Assembly: GCA_014284505.1 (NCBI GenBank)
Contig: JAAFYY010000001.1
Location: 1,240,001 to 1,304,000, forward strand
DNA from: Streptacidiphilus sp. 4-A2
GTDB taxonomy: Bacteria; Actinomycetota; Actinomycetes; Streptomycetales; Streptomycetaceae
Direction of reading: 5' to 3'
DNA: 64,000 bases
Shown here piece by piece: positions 10,928 through 21,370 of this stretch. The translations under genes and the position numbers were made by a program. Under the pieces are notes generated by a model. That model was not told the DNA's origin. It saw nothing but the letters and a program-made list of their open reading frames with translations, and ran no database searches. The first letter of the stretch is position 1. Every line of letters starts with the position of its first letter.

Positions 10928-11879
10928 ATGAAAGCGGACAAGAAGACCAAGAGACTCCGCCTGCTCGCAGCTGCCGCCGCCGGCGCCGTGGGTCTGGCCA
11001 TGGCCGTCGCCCAGCCCGCCACCGCCGCGAGCCACTACCCGGTGAACTACGACTTCGCCACCGGGTTCCTGGCCGGAGCGCTCACCCCCACCCAGGCCCC
11101 GCTCGGCGCGAACAACTGGTCCTGCAAGCCGAGCGCCGAACACCCGTACCCCGTCGTCCTGGTCAACGGGACCTTCGCGAGCATGAGCGACAACTGGGGA
11201 GCGGCCTCGCCGCTGCTCGCCGACAACGGCTACTGCGTCTTCGCGTTCAACTACGGCGGCGCGACACCCGACTCGATCATCCAGAGCACCGGCGACATCC
11301 CCACCAGCGCGGGCCAGCTGGCCTCCTTCGTCAGCCAGGTGCTGACGGCGACCGGCAGCGCCAAGGTCGACCTGGTCGGCCACTCCCAGGGCGGGATGAT
11401 GCCCGCTACTACATCAAGTACCTGGGCGGCGCGTCCACCGTCGACAAGCTGGTGGCGCTCGCCCCCAGCAACAACGGCACCACCCTCGACGGCCTCACCC
11501 AGCTGGCCACCCAGCTCAACCTGATCGACCCGATCAACGGTCTGCTGAACGGCCCCTGCGCCGCCTGCGTGCAGCAGGAGGCCGGCTCCTCCTTCCTCAC
11601 CGGGCTCAACGCCGGCGGCGAAACCGTCCCGAGCGTGCAGTACACGGTCATCGAGAGCAACGGCGACGAGGTAGTCACCCCCTACACCAACGCCTTCCTG
11701 CCGCCCCCAACGTCACCAACATCCTGCTTCAGAACCAGTGCGGGCTGGACGCCACCGACCACGTGGAGATCGCCGCCGACCCGATCGCGCTGACCGACGT
11801 CCTCAACGCGCTCGACCCGGCCCACCCCCAGCCGGTCCCCTGCGAGGTCGTGCTGCCGATCACCGGTCCGCTGGGCTGA
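10928..11879 (+). CDS. secreted triacylglycerol lipase / esterase, alpha/beta hydrolase (two indels)
   Basis: Exported lipase of the actinobacterial class-2 lipase type. A signal peptide with a basic start (MKADKKTKRLR), hydrophobic core and PATAAS cleavage region comes first. The mature protein begins near HYPVNYDFATGF, then PVVLVNGTFAS (oxyanion region), the nucleophile elbow GHSQGG, and late Asp/His regions (VIESNGDEVVTPY; TDHVEI). Length is about 317 residues. One base is missing near 11403, right after the elbow, and one in a C run near 11708. The ATG is preceded by AGGA. The next gene begins 11 bases after the stop and may be co-transcribed. Confidence 0.88.
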
Positions 11880-11889
11880 CCCGCGCCGG

Positions 11890-12398
11890 GTGGTGCGGCC
11901 CCCGGTCGGGGCGGGCGCACCACCCGTGTCACATTCCAAGGCCTACGCGCACAACCCCCGGGTGCTGCTCACCGTGCTGCGGCTGGAGCGCAGGCTGGCC
12001 CGGTGGAACGCGCTCGACCCCGGGCTCAAGGCACTGGCGGTGATGGCCGCCTCCGCCGCCATCGGCTGCTCCTGGTGCATGGACTTCGGCTACTGGGAGA
12101 GCCACCAGCAGGGGTCAGCGCGGTGAAGCTCCGCCATGTCCCGGGCTGGCGCCCCCCCGAGGGGGTGTACACCGACCTGGAGCTGCTGGTCATGGGATAC
12201 GCCGAGGCGATGAGCGAGACCGGGCCCACCGTCACCGACGAGATGACCCGGCGCCTCATCGGCGACCTGGGCGAGGCGGCCTTCGTGGAACTGACCGCCA
12301 TGATCGCGGTCGAGAACCTCCGCTCCCGGGTGAACAGCGCCTTCGGCCTGGTCGGCCAGGGCTTCAAGGACCGCTGCGAGCTCGCACCGCGCGCTTGA
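11890..12398 (+). CDS. carboxymuconolactone decarboxylase / AhpD-like protein (indel near 12115)
   Basis: AhpD-like peroxidase-associated fold protein. The segment AIGCSWCMDFGYWESHQQG holds the CxxC redox pair of the family, followed by YAEAMSETGPTVTDEM and AVENLRSRVNSAFGLVGQGFK. One base is missing near 12115. The best available start (GTG 11890) gives about 169 residues; many relatives carry some 30 more N-terminal residues, so the start here may be shortened or the upstream part lost. It follows the lipase closely on the same strand. Confidence 0.78.
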
Positions 12399-12512
12399 TC
12401 AGCCACCCCCACCGGCCGGGCACGCCGCGCGCACCGCAGACGCCCGCGGCATCCGGATCAGCCCCTCAAGTCCCCTCACCCACAGACCGGCTGACCGTTC
12501 GTCCATCATTCA

Positions 12513-12540
12513 CGAGGCAGCAACCCGGGTTGCTGCCTCG
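12513..12540 (+). terminator. perfect 28-bp palindrome, terminator
   Basis: The 14-base arm CGAGGCAGCAACCC is followed directly by its exact complement, so the whole 28 bp is palindromic. TCTTCGTCC follows. It lies 115 bases after the AhpD-like gene and before the sigma-factor gene, so it most likely ends the lipase transcript. Confidence 0.75.
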
Positions 12541-12656
12541 TCTTCGTCCTGCGGCCGCACAGAACCGCGGAAGTCCTCCGGCATCCGTGCAACCCCGGGT
12601 GGACCGAGTCTTGTCTACTGCGTGAGCATCGGCGTCAACCACCGCGGAGGACCGCC

Positions 12657-13149
12657 ATGGAGAGAACGAGCAAGCACGATCCACAGTTCACCGAATATGT
12701 GCAAGCGCGCAAGCCCTGGCTGCGGCGGACCGCCTATCTGCTGTGCCAGGACTGGCACCGGGCCGACGATCTGACCCAGGCCGCATTGATCAAGCTCTAC
12801 CTCAACTGGGAGCGCGTGCAGAAGGCCACCCACCTCGACGCCTACGTCCGCAGCATCCTGGTGCGGACCTTCCTCAACGAACAGAAGACCACGTGGTGGT
12901 CCCGGATATCGCTGAAGGAAGGCGATATCGAGCAGCCCGGGCCGCTGCCACTGACGAGAACACCCCCGACCTGTTCAAGGCGCTCACCCAGGTTCCGCCA
13001 CGCCAGCGCGCCGTGCTGGTGCTGCGCTACTACTGCGACCTGCCGGTGGAAGAGACCGCCCATGTACTGAACTGCTCGCCGGAACCGTCAAGAGCCAGAC
13101 CGCGCGCGGCCTCGCCCGGCTGCGGCAGGCCCTCTCCCCCAAACCGTGA
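12657..13149 (+). CDS. SigE-family RNA polymerase sigma factor (two indels)
   Basis: ECF sigma factor of the actinobacterial SigE family, about 164 residues. Region 2 reads FTEYVQARKPWLRRTAYLLC followed by WHRADDLTQAALIKLYLNWERV. Region 4 reads LFKALTQVPPRQRAVLVLRYY, then GTVKSQTARGLARLRQAL. Single bases are missing near 12950 and 13082. The ATG at 12657 follows CGGAGGACCGCC. The next gene starts 24 bases on and encodes a one-pass membrane protein, the usual arrangement of a sigma factor and its membrane-bound partner. Confidence 0.9.
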
Positions 13150-13173
13150 ACCAGGACTGAGGAGCAGCCCGCC

Positions 13174-14147
13174 ATGCAGTTCGAAGCCGAGCACCTCACC
13201 GACGCCTTCCACGCCGTGCTCACCGAGCCGCTGCCCGCCGACAGCAACGACCTGGCCGGTCTGCTGACGGAGGCCCGCCGCCGCCGCTCGCGCCGACGCA
13301 CCCGTCGAGCCGTAGCCGTGGCCGCAGCCGCCTGCGTGGTCGGCGCGGCCGTACCCGCCGTGCTGCTGGGGCGCTCCCCGCAACAGGCGCAGCCCGCGGC
13401 ACCGGCCACCCCCTCCTGCCAATCCGATGCACTGATGTTCGACATGAGCGTGCGCTGGCTCCCCGCCGCACTGGCCTACGTCCAATACTCCCAGCCAACG
13501 ATTGGCGACGGACTCGCGACGCTGATGGCAACTCCGATCGCACCCGAAAGCGGGGGCCTCTATGCGGAAGTGAGCGCCGAGGGCCGCAGCCGACCGTCGT
13601 GGCCAGGCCTGCACGAGGCCGGGCCGATCAACGGCCACATGGCGTACTCCGCCAGCTGGAAGCCGGGGCCGGCCAGCACGATAGCGGGAAACGTAGTCGT
13701 CTTCGAGTCCGCGAACGGCCAGTGGGCCGAGGTCGAGACCGACTACCCGACCCTGGACGAAGCCCTCAAAATCGCCCGGAACACCGTGTTCACCGCCCCC
13801 ACGCCCGTTTCGCTGCCGATCCAGTGGACCGGGCCGAAGAGCGCGCAGGTCACCGACAGCGCGCTCACCACCTCGGCCGGGAAACTGTACGAGGGCCAGG
13901 TCACCATCCAGATCAACAACAACGACAGCATCACCATCGCCGCAGTCCCCGCCGACGCCCCGCTGCCGACAACGCCAAAATGGACATGTCGGCCACCCGG
14001 ATCGTCAACGGGCTGAAGGTCACTGTCAACGTCCTCACTCCCGACCGCGCCGACCCGGCGGCGGACGATCCCACCATCTACTTCAAGCACATCGTCTCCC
14101 TGGGCGCCGACCCGGCCCACTGGTCGTGCGACGTGATCCACGGCTAG
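13174..14147 (+). CDS. single-pass membrane protein, putative partner of the SigE-family sigma factor
   Basis: Function not recognised. A short cytosolic N-terminus (MQFEAEHLTDAFHAVL) and an Arg-rich stretch precede one transmembrane helix at about residues 43-63. An extracellular domain of roughly 250 residues follows, with two Cys (CQSD and WSCDVIHG) that could form a disulphide. Position directly after the sigma factor suggests an anti-sigma or signal-sensing role, but no zinc-type HxxxCxxC anti-sigma motif is present. One base is missing near 13970. GAGGAG upstream supports the ATG. Confidence 0.7.
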
Positions 14148-14242
14148 CTCGGCAGTTCCCCCGGCCCCCGGGCGGGCAGCATGGACACCGCTCCGTGGAA
14201 AACCAGCTGCGCGCGACTCCGGGTCTGTATCAGGATCGTGGC

Positions 14243-15079
14243 ATGGCTTGGGAGATCACGGACGACGTCGAGGCATTCCTCGCCGCCGCGGGCACGTATC
14301 TGGCGGCGGATCCGGTCCGGAACACGGTACTGCTGACCGCTGCCGCAGCGGTCCGGCAGCAGGGTCCGCACGCCTACGGGGGCGACGCGCCGCCGCAGTT
14401 CGGCTGGTGGCAGGAGGCGGAAGCGAGGCGGTGACGGGGCATTCGTGCACACTCCCCCGCGCGGCCCTGCTGGGCCGATGGCTGAGCCGGTCGCGCGTGA
14501 GCTGATGCGGACCTGGCTCAGCGGCGGCACCGACGTCACCCAACTCAGCGGTGGGGTACGGACCATGCGTGGCATGGCCGAGGAGTGGGCGTCCTCGGGC
14601 GGGATTGGTCCGTCCACCGGGAGCAGCGGTGCTACCAGCTGGGCGAGTTGCTCTGGCCGCACCCCCGGCCGACCGGCCGGGGCGGACGGCCGGGGCGGCG
14701 GATGTGCCGTTGGTGGCGCGGTGGTTCGCCGCCTTCGCGGAGGTCATCGGTGAGGGCGGGGACCTGCGCAGGCAGGCGGAGACCCGGGTGGCGTCCGGCC
14801 GACTGGTGCTCTGGAGACAGGCGACGGGCCGGTGTCCATGCCGGCTTCTCCCCGGTCCTGGCGGGCCAGGGGCGAGTCGCCCCGGTCTACACCCGCCGGG
14901 CTGCGCGAACGCGGCTACGCGGGCGCTGCCACCTGCGCGGCGAGCGAGGCGCTGCGGGCGGCGGGGCGGAGCGGGTGCTGCTGTTCACCGATCTTGCCAA
15001 TCCCACCAGCAACTCGCTCTACCAGCGCCTCGGCTACCGCCCGGTGGAGGATTCGCTGGTCATCGACCTGCGGCGCTGA
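14243..15079 (+). CDS. GNAT-family N-acetyltransferase (many indels)
   Basis: Reassembled from at least five short frame blocks. It begins MAWEITDDVEAFLAAAGTYL, continues through LLTAAAAVRQQGPHAYGG and VARWFAAFAEVIGEGG, then the acetyl-CoA-binding region (GRVAPVYTPAGLRERGYAGAA) and ends LFTDLANPTSNSLYQRLGYRPV. That order is the usual one for GNATs carrying an N-terminal extension of this kind. The density of breaks (about one per 120 bases) is the worst in the window, so true decay cannot be fully excluded. Substrate unknown. Confidence 0.65.
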
Positions 15080-15400
15080 CCTCTCCCCGGCGCCGCAACG
15101 GGCCTATAGGCAGGGGAAGTTCAGCTCGCCGACGGGTCGCCGATATCCTTCGGACGGACATGGCACAGCGTCGGTTCCGTCTCGCGAAGACCTTCGCGGG
15201 CCACCGCTGACCGCCGGGTGGCTTGGGATCCACGGCTCTGCCCGGCGGAGCCGTGGCCGTTCGCAGGCGCATGGAATGTAAGACCTGGGTATAATTGACT
15301 GTACACAGACGAAATCTGCCCTTTGCCCCCTGGCGCGCAGGGCCGCGGCACGGTATCCAGGAACGCGGTATCCGAGCGGCACGAGGCAGGGGGCGGGTGT
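15080..15400. other. intergenic region with two hairpins and a TATAAT box
   Basis: About 320 bases without a gene. A 7-bp hairpin (CGCGAAG/CTTCGCG) lies at about 15183-15198 and a perfect 9-bp hairpin (CCACGGCTC/GAGCCGTGG) at 15230-15256; these could end the GNAT transcript. A consensus-like TATAAT at 15290-15295 in an unusually A/T-rich stretch may be the -10 box for the MOSC gene, but no good -35 is present 16-18 bases upstream. Confidence 0.4.
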
Positions 15401-15943
15401 ATGGGCGCGGTGGTCACTGCGGTGAGCCGCAGCGGTGAGCACCGCTTCAGCAAGGCCAACGCTCCGATGATCCGGCTGCTGGCGGGGCTGGGAGTCGAGG
15501 GCGACGCCCATCTGGGCGCTCTGGTGCGGCACAGCGCGCGGGTGGCGGCGGATCCCACCAAGCCCAATCTGCGGCAGGTGCATCTGATCCACGCCGAGTT
15601 GCACGACGAGTTGGAGGCGGCCGGATTCCAGGTCGCCGCCGGTGACCTGGGCGAGAACGTGACCACCCGTGGGCTGGATCTGCTGGGCCTGCCGTACGGA
15701 GCGCGGCTGCACCTGGGCGAGCAGGCGGTGGTGGAGCTCACCGGGCTGCGCAACCCCTGCCAGCAGATCAACGACTTCCGCCGTGGCCTGCTGTGGCAGG
15801 TGCTGGACTGGGACACCGAGGGGCGGCTGGTGCGCAAGGTCGGGGTGATGAGCGTGGTGCGGGCCGGTGGCGAGGTGCGGCCGGGCGACCCGATCGAGGT
15901 GGAACTGCCGCCGCTACCGCACCTGCCACTTGACCCCATCTGA
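15401..15943 (+). CDS. MOSC-domain protein
   Basis: Intact 180-residue MOSC-domain protein, the domain shared with molybdenum-cofactor sulfurases and YiiM-like proteins. The key segments are the GVEGDAHLG start, QVHLIHAELHDEL, GDLGENVTTRGLDLLGLP, and the conserved-cysteine region LTGLRNPCQQINDFRRGL that would bind Mo-cofactor or transfer sulphur. The ATG is preceded by an A/G-rich ribosome site. The physiological substrate of stand-alone MOSC proteins is mostly unknown. Confidence 0.9.
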   Translation: MGAVVTAVSRSGEHRFSKANAPMIRLLAGLGVEGDAHLGALVRHSARVAADPTKPNLRQVHLIHAELHDELEAAGFQVAAGDLGENVTTRGLDLLGLPYGARLHLGEQAVVELTGLRNPCQQINDFRRGLLWQVLDWDTEGRLVRKVGVMSVVRAGGEVRPGDPIEVELPPLPHLPLDPI

Positions 15944-15971
15944 GCTGATGAGTCCGGATGATGACGTTACG

Positions 15972-17452
15972 TCAGTCCATCCGGTGCAGCCCCTCGGCCG
16001 CGGTGAGCTGACCGCCGAGGCGTCGGGCCGGGCCGGGGGCGGCGAGCACCGCGACGACGGCGGCCAGCAGCCACAGACCGGAGACGATCGGGAACCAGTG
16101 CCCGGGACCGGAGGCCGGGTAGGGGATGACATTGCGGTAGAGGGTGTAGCCGAGCAGGCCCAGCGCGGCGAGCGGGATCACCACCTGCCACATGGGCACC
16201 GGCATCCGGCGCTGCACGAAGATCAGCCGGATCGCACCGATGGTGGTGAGCGTGTAGGCGACCAGCAGGATCAGCGTGCCGATGGTGCCGCCCCAGACAA
16301 AGGTGTCCTCGGGGACCGCGGAGAACGCCAGCACACACAGCAGCAGGATGACCGCCATGGTCGCGCTGATCACCACCGCGGCGCGGGCGGGGGTGCCGCG
16401 CCGGGAGACCCGGCCCAGGCCGCCCTCGCCGAAGCCGTCCCTGCTCATCGCGAACAGCAGCCGGGCGGAGCCGACGGTACAGGCCAGACAGCAGCCGAAG
16501 GCGCTGACGGTGGCCCCGAGGGTGACCAGGTTGCCGACCCAGGGGCTGAGGTAGCCGGCGCCGAGGTCGCCGATCAGCGAGGAGGAGTTGCCGAAGGCGG
16601 CGGTCCCGGCCTTGTCGGTGCCGAAGCCCATCATCTCCACGGCGATCACGACCACGAAGAAGACCCCGCCGAAGAGGGTGGTGCCGAGGATCGCCCGGGG
16701 GATGTCACGGTTGGGGTTGACCGACTCCTCGCCGAGGGTGGACGCCGCCTCGAAGCCCGCGAAGGACAGGAATCCGAAGACCATGCCGAGGAACAGCGCG
16801 GAGGGGGCGGTCCCGGCCGGCACCGAGAAGACCGACATGGTGAACCGGTGCCCGGCCGGGGCATTGCCCACGATCAACCGGATCAGCACCACCGCGGTGA
16901 TGGTGAGGATCAGCGCGACGTCCCGCGCCCTCCACCGTGAGCAGCAAGCAATTGGTCCCCGCGCCGCACCGAAGCGACGGTGAGCCAGCAGGCCAGCAGC
17001 AGCACGACCCCGGTGAGGATGAAGGGCGCGTCGGTCGGCGGGTGCGACCAGGCACCGACCCGCTGGAGGAAGGAGATCCCGAAGATGCCGACCACGGAGG
17101 AGGTGGTGACCCCGTAGAAGACATAGGTGCCGACCAGTCCCCAGCCCGCGACAACTCCGGTGCGCGGTCCCAGGGTTGCGCCGACGAAGGCGTAGACCGA
17201 GCCGGAGTGGTTGAAGTACTGGCAGAGCCGGACGAACACATAGGTCACCAGCAGCACCCCGACCGCGGCGATCAGGAACGCCAGCGGGACCGCCCGGCCG
17301 ACGCTGGGCTCGGCCGCCTGCGGGTTGATGTTGACCGACATGCTGGGCGCCATCAGCGCCATCGACAGGCCGATGGCCTGCCACACGTTGAGGGTCCGGC
17401 GCAGGCCCTGCTCCGGCGGGCGGTCAGTGGTGGTGGGTGTGGAGTCGGACAT
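15972..17452 (-). CDS. APC-superfamily amino-acid permease (indels near 16925-16975)
   Basis: Multi-pass inner-membrane permease of about 493 residues with about 12 hydrophobic segments. The N-terminus has the family's IGLSMALMAPSMSVNINPQAA helix 1 break, followed by YVFVRLCQYFNHSGSVYAFVG. A conserved FLGMVFGFLSFAGFEAASTLGEE block follows. The frame changes between about 16975 and 16925, in the stretch reading LLLTVEG. The ATG at 17452 has AAGGA 9 bases upstream. Substrate (probably an amino acid or amine) cannot be assigned. Confidence 0.85.
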
Positions 17453-17624
17453 GAGGGGAGTCCTTCCGCCGTACCGGGCCCTGGCGTGGGGTTTCGCGGG
17501 CTCGATACGAGTGTGGAGGCGGCAGCCCCCGGCGGTAAGGGGGCACGCCGCCATCCGGCCTCATGTCAGCTGATCCGATATCATCTGACGCAACGTCAAT
17601 CAATCGTGCCACAAAAGGCGCTGT

Positions 17625-18913
17625 TCAGGCGAGCAGACCGGACCCCAGATAGTCGCTGCCGTTGCGGACTCCGGGCAACGCGAAGAAGTAGCCCCCGCCG
17701 GTGGGTTGGATGTAGTCCACCAGCGGCTCGCCGATGAGCCGGGTCTGCACGGACTCGAACTGCCGCACCACGTCCTGCTGGTAGCAGCAGAAGAGCAGCC
17801 CTACGTCGAGGTTGCCGTCCAGGTCGATGCCCCGGTCGTAGTTGTAGCCCCGGCGCAGGATCTGCTGGCTGTAGGTGGCCTTGGTCCGCGGGTTGGCCAT
17901 CCGGATATGGGCGGTGAGCGGGATCCGCAGGCCGTTGGGGTCGGCCGCGTAGTCGGGGATGTCGGTCTCGGAGGTCCCGTCGAGCGGGGCCCCGGTGTCA
18001 CGGCGGCGGCCGAACATGGTCTCCTGCTCGTGCAGCGAGACCCGGTCCCAGAACTCGACCAGCATCCGGATGATCCGGATCACCTGGTAGGAGCCGCCGT
18101 CGACCCAGCCCGGTTCGCCGCCCTGGCCGCGCGGGCCCAGATCAGCGCGTCGGTCACGGTTTCGTCGGTGACGTCCGGGTTGGCGATGCCGTCCTTGAAG
18201 CCGAGCTGGTTGCGCGGGGTGCCGGTGGGACGCGGATCGGCGTGGAAGCCGTCGGCCTTCCAGTTGATCTGCATCCCGGAGCGGGTGTGCTTGGCGATGT
18301 CGCGCAGCGCGTGCATCACCGTGTCCCGGGAGTCGGCGCAGATCTGGAGGGAGATGTCACCGTGCAGTTCGGTCGAGCCGACCACATGGTCGTCCGGGAA
18401 GACCGGCATCGGGGCGAGCCGGGCGGGCTTGCGGGCGGCCAGCCCGTAGCGGCTGTCGAAGAGCGAGGAGCCGACCCCGACCGTGATGGTGAGCCCGTCG
18501 CTGGGCACGACCGGGCCCAGCGTCTCGCTGTCCGAGGGCACGGAGGCCACGCCGACGTCGGGCGGGGTACCGCCGCCGGTGAGGAAGCGCACCCGGTCGG
18601 TCAGGGTCCGGAAGAGGTCCTGGAGCGAGGCCCGGTCGGGGGCGATGGCGTCGAAGGAGACAAAGCTCGCCGCGGCCTGCGTGGGTGTGAGGATGCCGGC
18701 CTGGTGCTCGCCCTGGAACGGGATGAGCCGTCCGGAGCCGGTGCTGCCGCTGCCGGCGCCGGTGTCGGCGGCCGCGCGGTCGGCGACCACCGCGCCCGCG
18801 CCGAGTACGGCCGCCCCGGCCGCGCCCAGCGCCGCGCCGCGCAGGAACGAGCGCCGTTGCAGGTGCGGGCAGCCGCCGTCCTGGCTCGGGGGGAGGGGCT
18901 GGTCGGTGTTCAT
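17625..18913 (-). CDS. efeB: TAT-exported Dyp-type haem peroxidase / deferrochelatase EfeB (indel near 18125)
   Basis: Dye-decolourising-type peroxidase of the EfeB group, involved in iron release or oxidation outside the cell. It has a twin-arginine signal ([20 protein letters not shown]), then the GEHQAGI start of the domain, the GFKDGIANP motif with the catalytic Asp, and a C-terminal part with [11 protein letters not shown] and [17 protein letters not shown]. Length is about 429 residues with one missing base near 18125. Its ATG overlaps the efeO stop (ATGA), so the two are coupled. Confidence 0.92.
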
Positions 18914-20109
18914 GCGGAAGTCCGTCCGGTGAGCAGGTTGGGCACAGAGGACAGCTGCTCCAGGAGCTCGCCCAGGTCGCCGTCGAGGGTCTGCCGCTGC
19001 ATCCGGGTGAGCGCGGACACCGGCGTCCAGGTGCCGTCGGGGGCGCGGCAGGCCAGCAGGGCGTGCTGCACGGTGGCCGTCCACTGGTCGATCGAGGTGA
19101 GCAGCGCCGGGTCGCGCGGCTGGATCAGCGAGGTGATCGTGGACAGCACGGCCTGGGTGCCCTGGGTGTTGGCGTAGACGGTGGCCAGGCTGGTGCCGCT
19201 GCCGTAGTCGTCGGTCCCGGAGAGCTGGAACTCCAGGGCGTTCTCCAGGATCTCGTGGCTGCGCAGCGGCAGGTCGCCCGGGTCGGTGTCCTCACTGGGG
19301 AAGTCGGCGATCAGGCCCTGCACGTTCTTGACCAGTCCGGCGGTCAGCGGGCGCAGCTCGGCGGCGGACTGGCCGTGCCACAGGCCGTACTCGATCCGGA
19401 AGAAGCCGGTCCACGAAGGGTCCGCGGTGCCCAGCGGCAGGCCGTCGGCGGTGCCGTTGATCAGGCCGTCGAAGTCCTGGAAGGTGTTGTAGGCCGCGCC
19501 CAGCCGCTCGTAGTCGAGGTGCGCGGTGAGCCAGTCGCTCTTGGCCTTGGCGAGGTCGCCCGCGACCAGGTCGGCATTCAGGGTGCGGCTGTCCGCGAGC
19601 AGCACCGGCAGGCTGCGGTTCACATAGGCGCGGTAGGCCGTGACCGGCGCGCCGAGGGCGAGGTCGGGCATCGGCTGCACACCGGGCACGGGGCCGGCCG
19701 AGGGGCCGGTGGCCCGGCCGCCGACGTCGTAGCTCGCCGAGGTGAGCACGGCGCCGTTGGAGAAGACGCAGCGGAAGGCGTAGCGTCCGGCGCCGAGCGT
19801 GGTGGACAGGGTCCGGGTGGTCCCCGGGGTGAAGTCCGTGACCTCGGCGTAGACGTCATTGCTGGCCGGCTGGATCAGGTACAGCTCGACCGGGTCGCGC
19901 GCGGTGTCCTTGAGCTGCATGACCTGGTGGCCGGCCACCAGGCCGGTGCCGCCGGTCGCACAGGTCTGTTCGTTGACGGTGATCACGGAGGCCGCGGAGC
20001 CGAGCTCGGCATACGCCGTGAGGGCGCCGCCGAGCACGACGGCCGCGGCGCCCGCCACAGCCGTCGCGCGCAGCGGGATCCGCCGTCCGCGCGGGATTGT
20101 CTTCCACAT
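18910..20109 (-). CDS. efeO: iron-uptake periplasmic protein EfeO (cupredoxin + imelysin/M75)
   Basis: Exported 399-residue iron-uptake component. A signal/anchor segment (about residues 13-33) precedes a cupredoxin-like domain (ITVNEQTCATGG to SYDVGG). The M75/imelysin-like helical domain follows, with HLDYERLG, FFRIEYGLWHG and SHEILENALEFQLSG, the segments that bind iron in this family. It is intact. It lies 73 bases after a secreted phosphoesterase gene and overlaps efeB. No efeU permease gene is next to it in the window. Confidence 0.9.
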   Translation of the reverse strand: MWKTIPRGRRIPLRATAVAGAAAVVLGGALTAYAELGSAASVITVNEQTCATGGTGLVAGHQVMQLKDTARDPVELYLIQPASNDVYAEVTDFTPGTTRTLSTTLGAGRYAFRCVFSNGAVLTSASYDVGGRATGPSAGPVPGVQPMPDLALGAPVTAYRAYVNRSLPVLLADSRTLNADLVAGDLAKAKSDWLTAHLDYERLGAAYNTFQDFDGLINGTADGLPLGTADPSWTGFFRIEYGLWHGQSAAELRPLTAGLVKNVQGLIADFPSEDTDPGDLPLRSHEILENALEFQLSGTDDYGSGTSLATVYANTQGTQAVLSTITSLIQPRDPALLTSIDQWTATVQHALLACRAPDGTWTPVSALTRMQRQTLDGDLGELLEQLSSVPNLLTGRTSA

Positions 20110-20182
20110 GGCGGTGGTTACAGAGTCCTTTCACGGACGGTGGGTCGGTGCGGTCGGTGCGGGCGGTGCGGAGCCGCGGGGC

Positions 20183-21076
20183 TCAGCTCCAGATGTCGGT
20201 GATCGCGGTCGCGCCCGAGCTGCTGCCGACCTCGGTCAGCCCGTACATCTGCTCCAGCGTGGCGAGCAGACTGTAGTGGTTGATCGTCTCGTCGTAGTCG
20301 CCGGACTTGACCGAGGCGCCCACGAAGATGGTCGGGATCTGGTTGTTCTCGGTGTAGTCGTCCTCGTCCCAGGTGACGATCAGCAGGCTGTTGTTGGCCT
20401 TGGCCCAGGTGGCGTAGGCCGAGATGTTGTTCTTCAGCCAGGTGTCGGCCTGCTGGATGGTGCCGTCGTGCATGTCGTCGTCGAGGTTCGGGATGACGAA
20501 CGACAGCGACGGCAGGCTGGAGTAGGCCGAGCTCGACGGGAAGGAGGAGAACGGCAGCGAGTCGCTGGTGGGGACGTTGCTGAAGTTGATCCACGGCGAG
20601 TGCTTGCGGGCGTACTCGCCCGAGGTGCAGGTGGTGGATCCGGTCTTCGGCAGGCCCTCGGAGTAGCCCTTGAAGGTGTACCCGGCGCCGAGCAGCTCGG
20701 AGCCCAGGTTGGCGGTGTTGCCCTTGTTCACCGGACAGGTGTCGGCGGTCAGGCCGTCGGTGCTGCCGGAGAAGAGCGCCATGTAGTTGGGCTCGCTCGG
20801 GTGGGTGACCGCGAACGAGGAGGTCATCAGCGCACCCTGGGAGGCCAGGGAGTTCATGTAGGGCGCGTCGGTGGTGTTGCCGATGATGTCGGAGTAGGAG
20901 TGGTTCTCCTCCATCACGACCACGACGTGCGAGTACGTCGGAATGCTGCTCGCAGCGAGCTTGGTGGAGCTGTTGAGCTGTGCCGGGGAGGAGTGCGGAG
21001 CGAGCACGGCCACACCGAGCGCGGCGGCTGCGGCGGTGGCAGCGACCGGCCAGAGTGTGCGGGACCTCATACGCAT
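20183..21076 (-). CDS. secreted phosphoesterase (AcpA/phospholipase-C-like family)
   Basis: Exported phosphoesterase-family protein of about 297 residues, related to acid phosphatase AcpA and bacterial phospholipases C. It has a signal peptide of about 32 residues, the metal-binding opening VVVVMEENHSYSDIIGN, the THPSEPNYMALFSG segment, and the late metal site IVTWDEDDYTENNQIP. It is intact. GGAG 6 bases upstream of ATG 21076 supports this start. Co-orientation with efeO and efeB hints that it may be part of the same operon, supplying phosphate or freeing iron from phosphorylated ligands (inference). Confidence 0.85.
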   Translation of the reverse strand: MRMRSRTLWPVAATAAAAALGVAVLAPHSSPAQLNSSTKLAASSIPTYSHVVVVMEENHSYSDIIGNTTDAPYMNSLASQGALMTSSFAVTHPSEPNYMALFSGSTDGLTADTCPVNKGNTANLGSELLGAGYTFKGYSEGLPKTGSTTCTSGEYARKHSPWINFSNVPTSDSLPFSSFPSSSAYSSLPSLSFVIPNLDDDMHDGTIQQADTWLKNNISAYATWAKANNSLLIVTWDEDDYTENNQIPTIFVGASVKSGDYDETINHYSLLATLEQMYGLTEVGSSSGATAITDIWS

Positions 21077-21291
21077 GGTGACTCCACGGGGAGGTGTGAA
21101 GGCAGGCAGACGCCTGCCATGACATCCGGAGGGTAAAGATGCGGAGTGACACCCCATCATCCCACCGGCCTGCGGAAAGTGAACTTCTCGTGTCATGTAA
21201 TTGTCAGCCCTCTCGACAACCCAGCCCGACTGTCCAGCCCGACGACCCGTCTCGACAACCCGGCCGCTGACCGAACGCGGTGACGGCAATG

Positions 21292-21329
21292 CCGACCGGC
21301 CCCGCCGTGGCACTGGCGGGGCCGGTCGG
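21292..21329 (-). terminator. strong hairpin terminator after the GH9 gene
   Basis: Perfect 15-bp all-but-one G/C inverted repeat (CCGACCGGCCCCGCC at 21292-21306, complement at 21315-21329) with an 8-base loop, starting about 40 bases past the GH9 stop. Confidence 0.8.
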
Positions 21330-21370
21330 GGAGCGGTCGGACGGCCGGGACGCCTCAGTGGGGAGCGGCC

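Noticed and set aside
14243..15079. Genuine pseudogene of the acetyltransferase
   Set aside because: It has the most breaks, but the conserved blocks are all present in order and the whole window shows the same error type. I keep it as a gene with lower confidence.
15286..15305. TTGACT at 15294-15299 as a -35 box
   Set aside because: No -10-like hexamer lies 16-18 bases downstream; the TATAAT just upstream is the better element.
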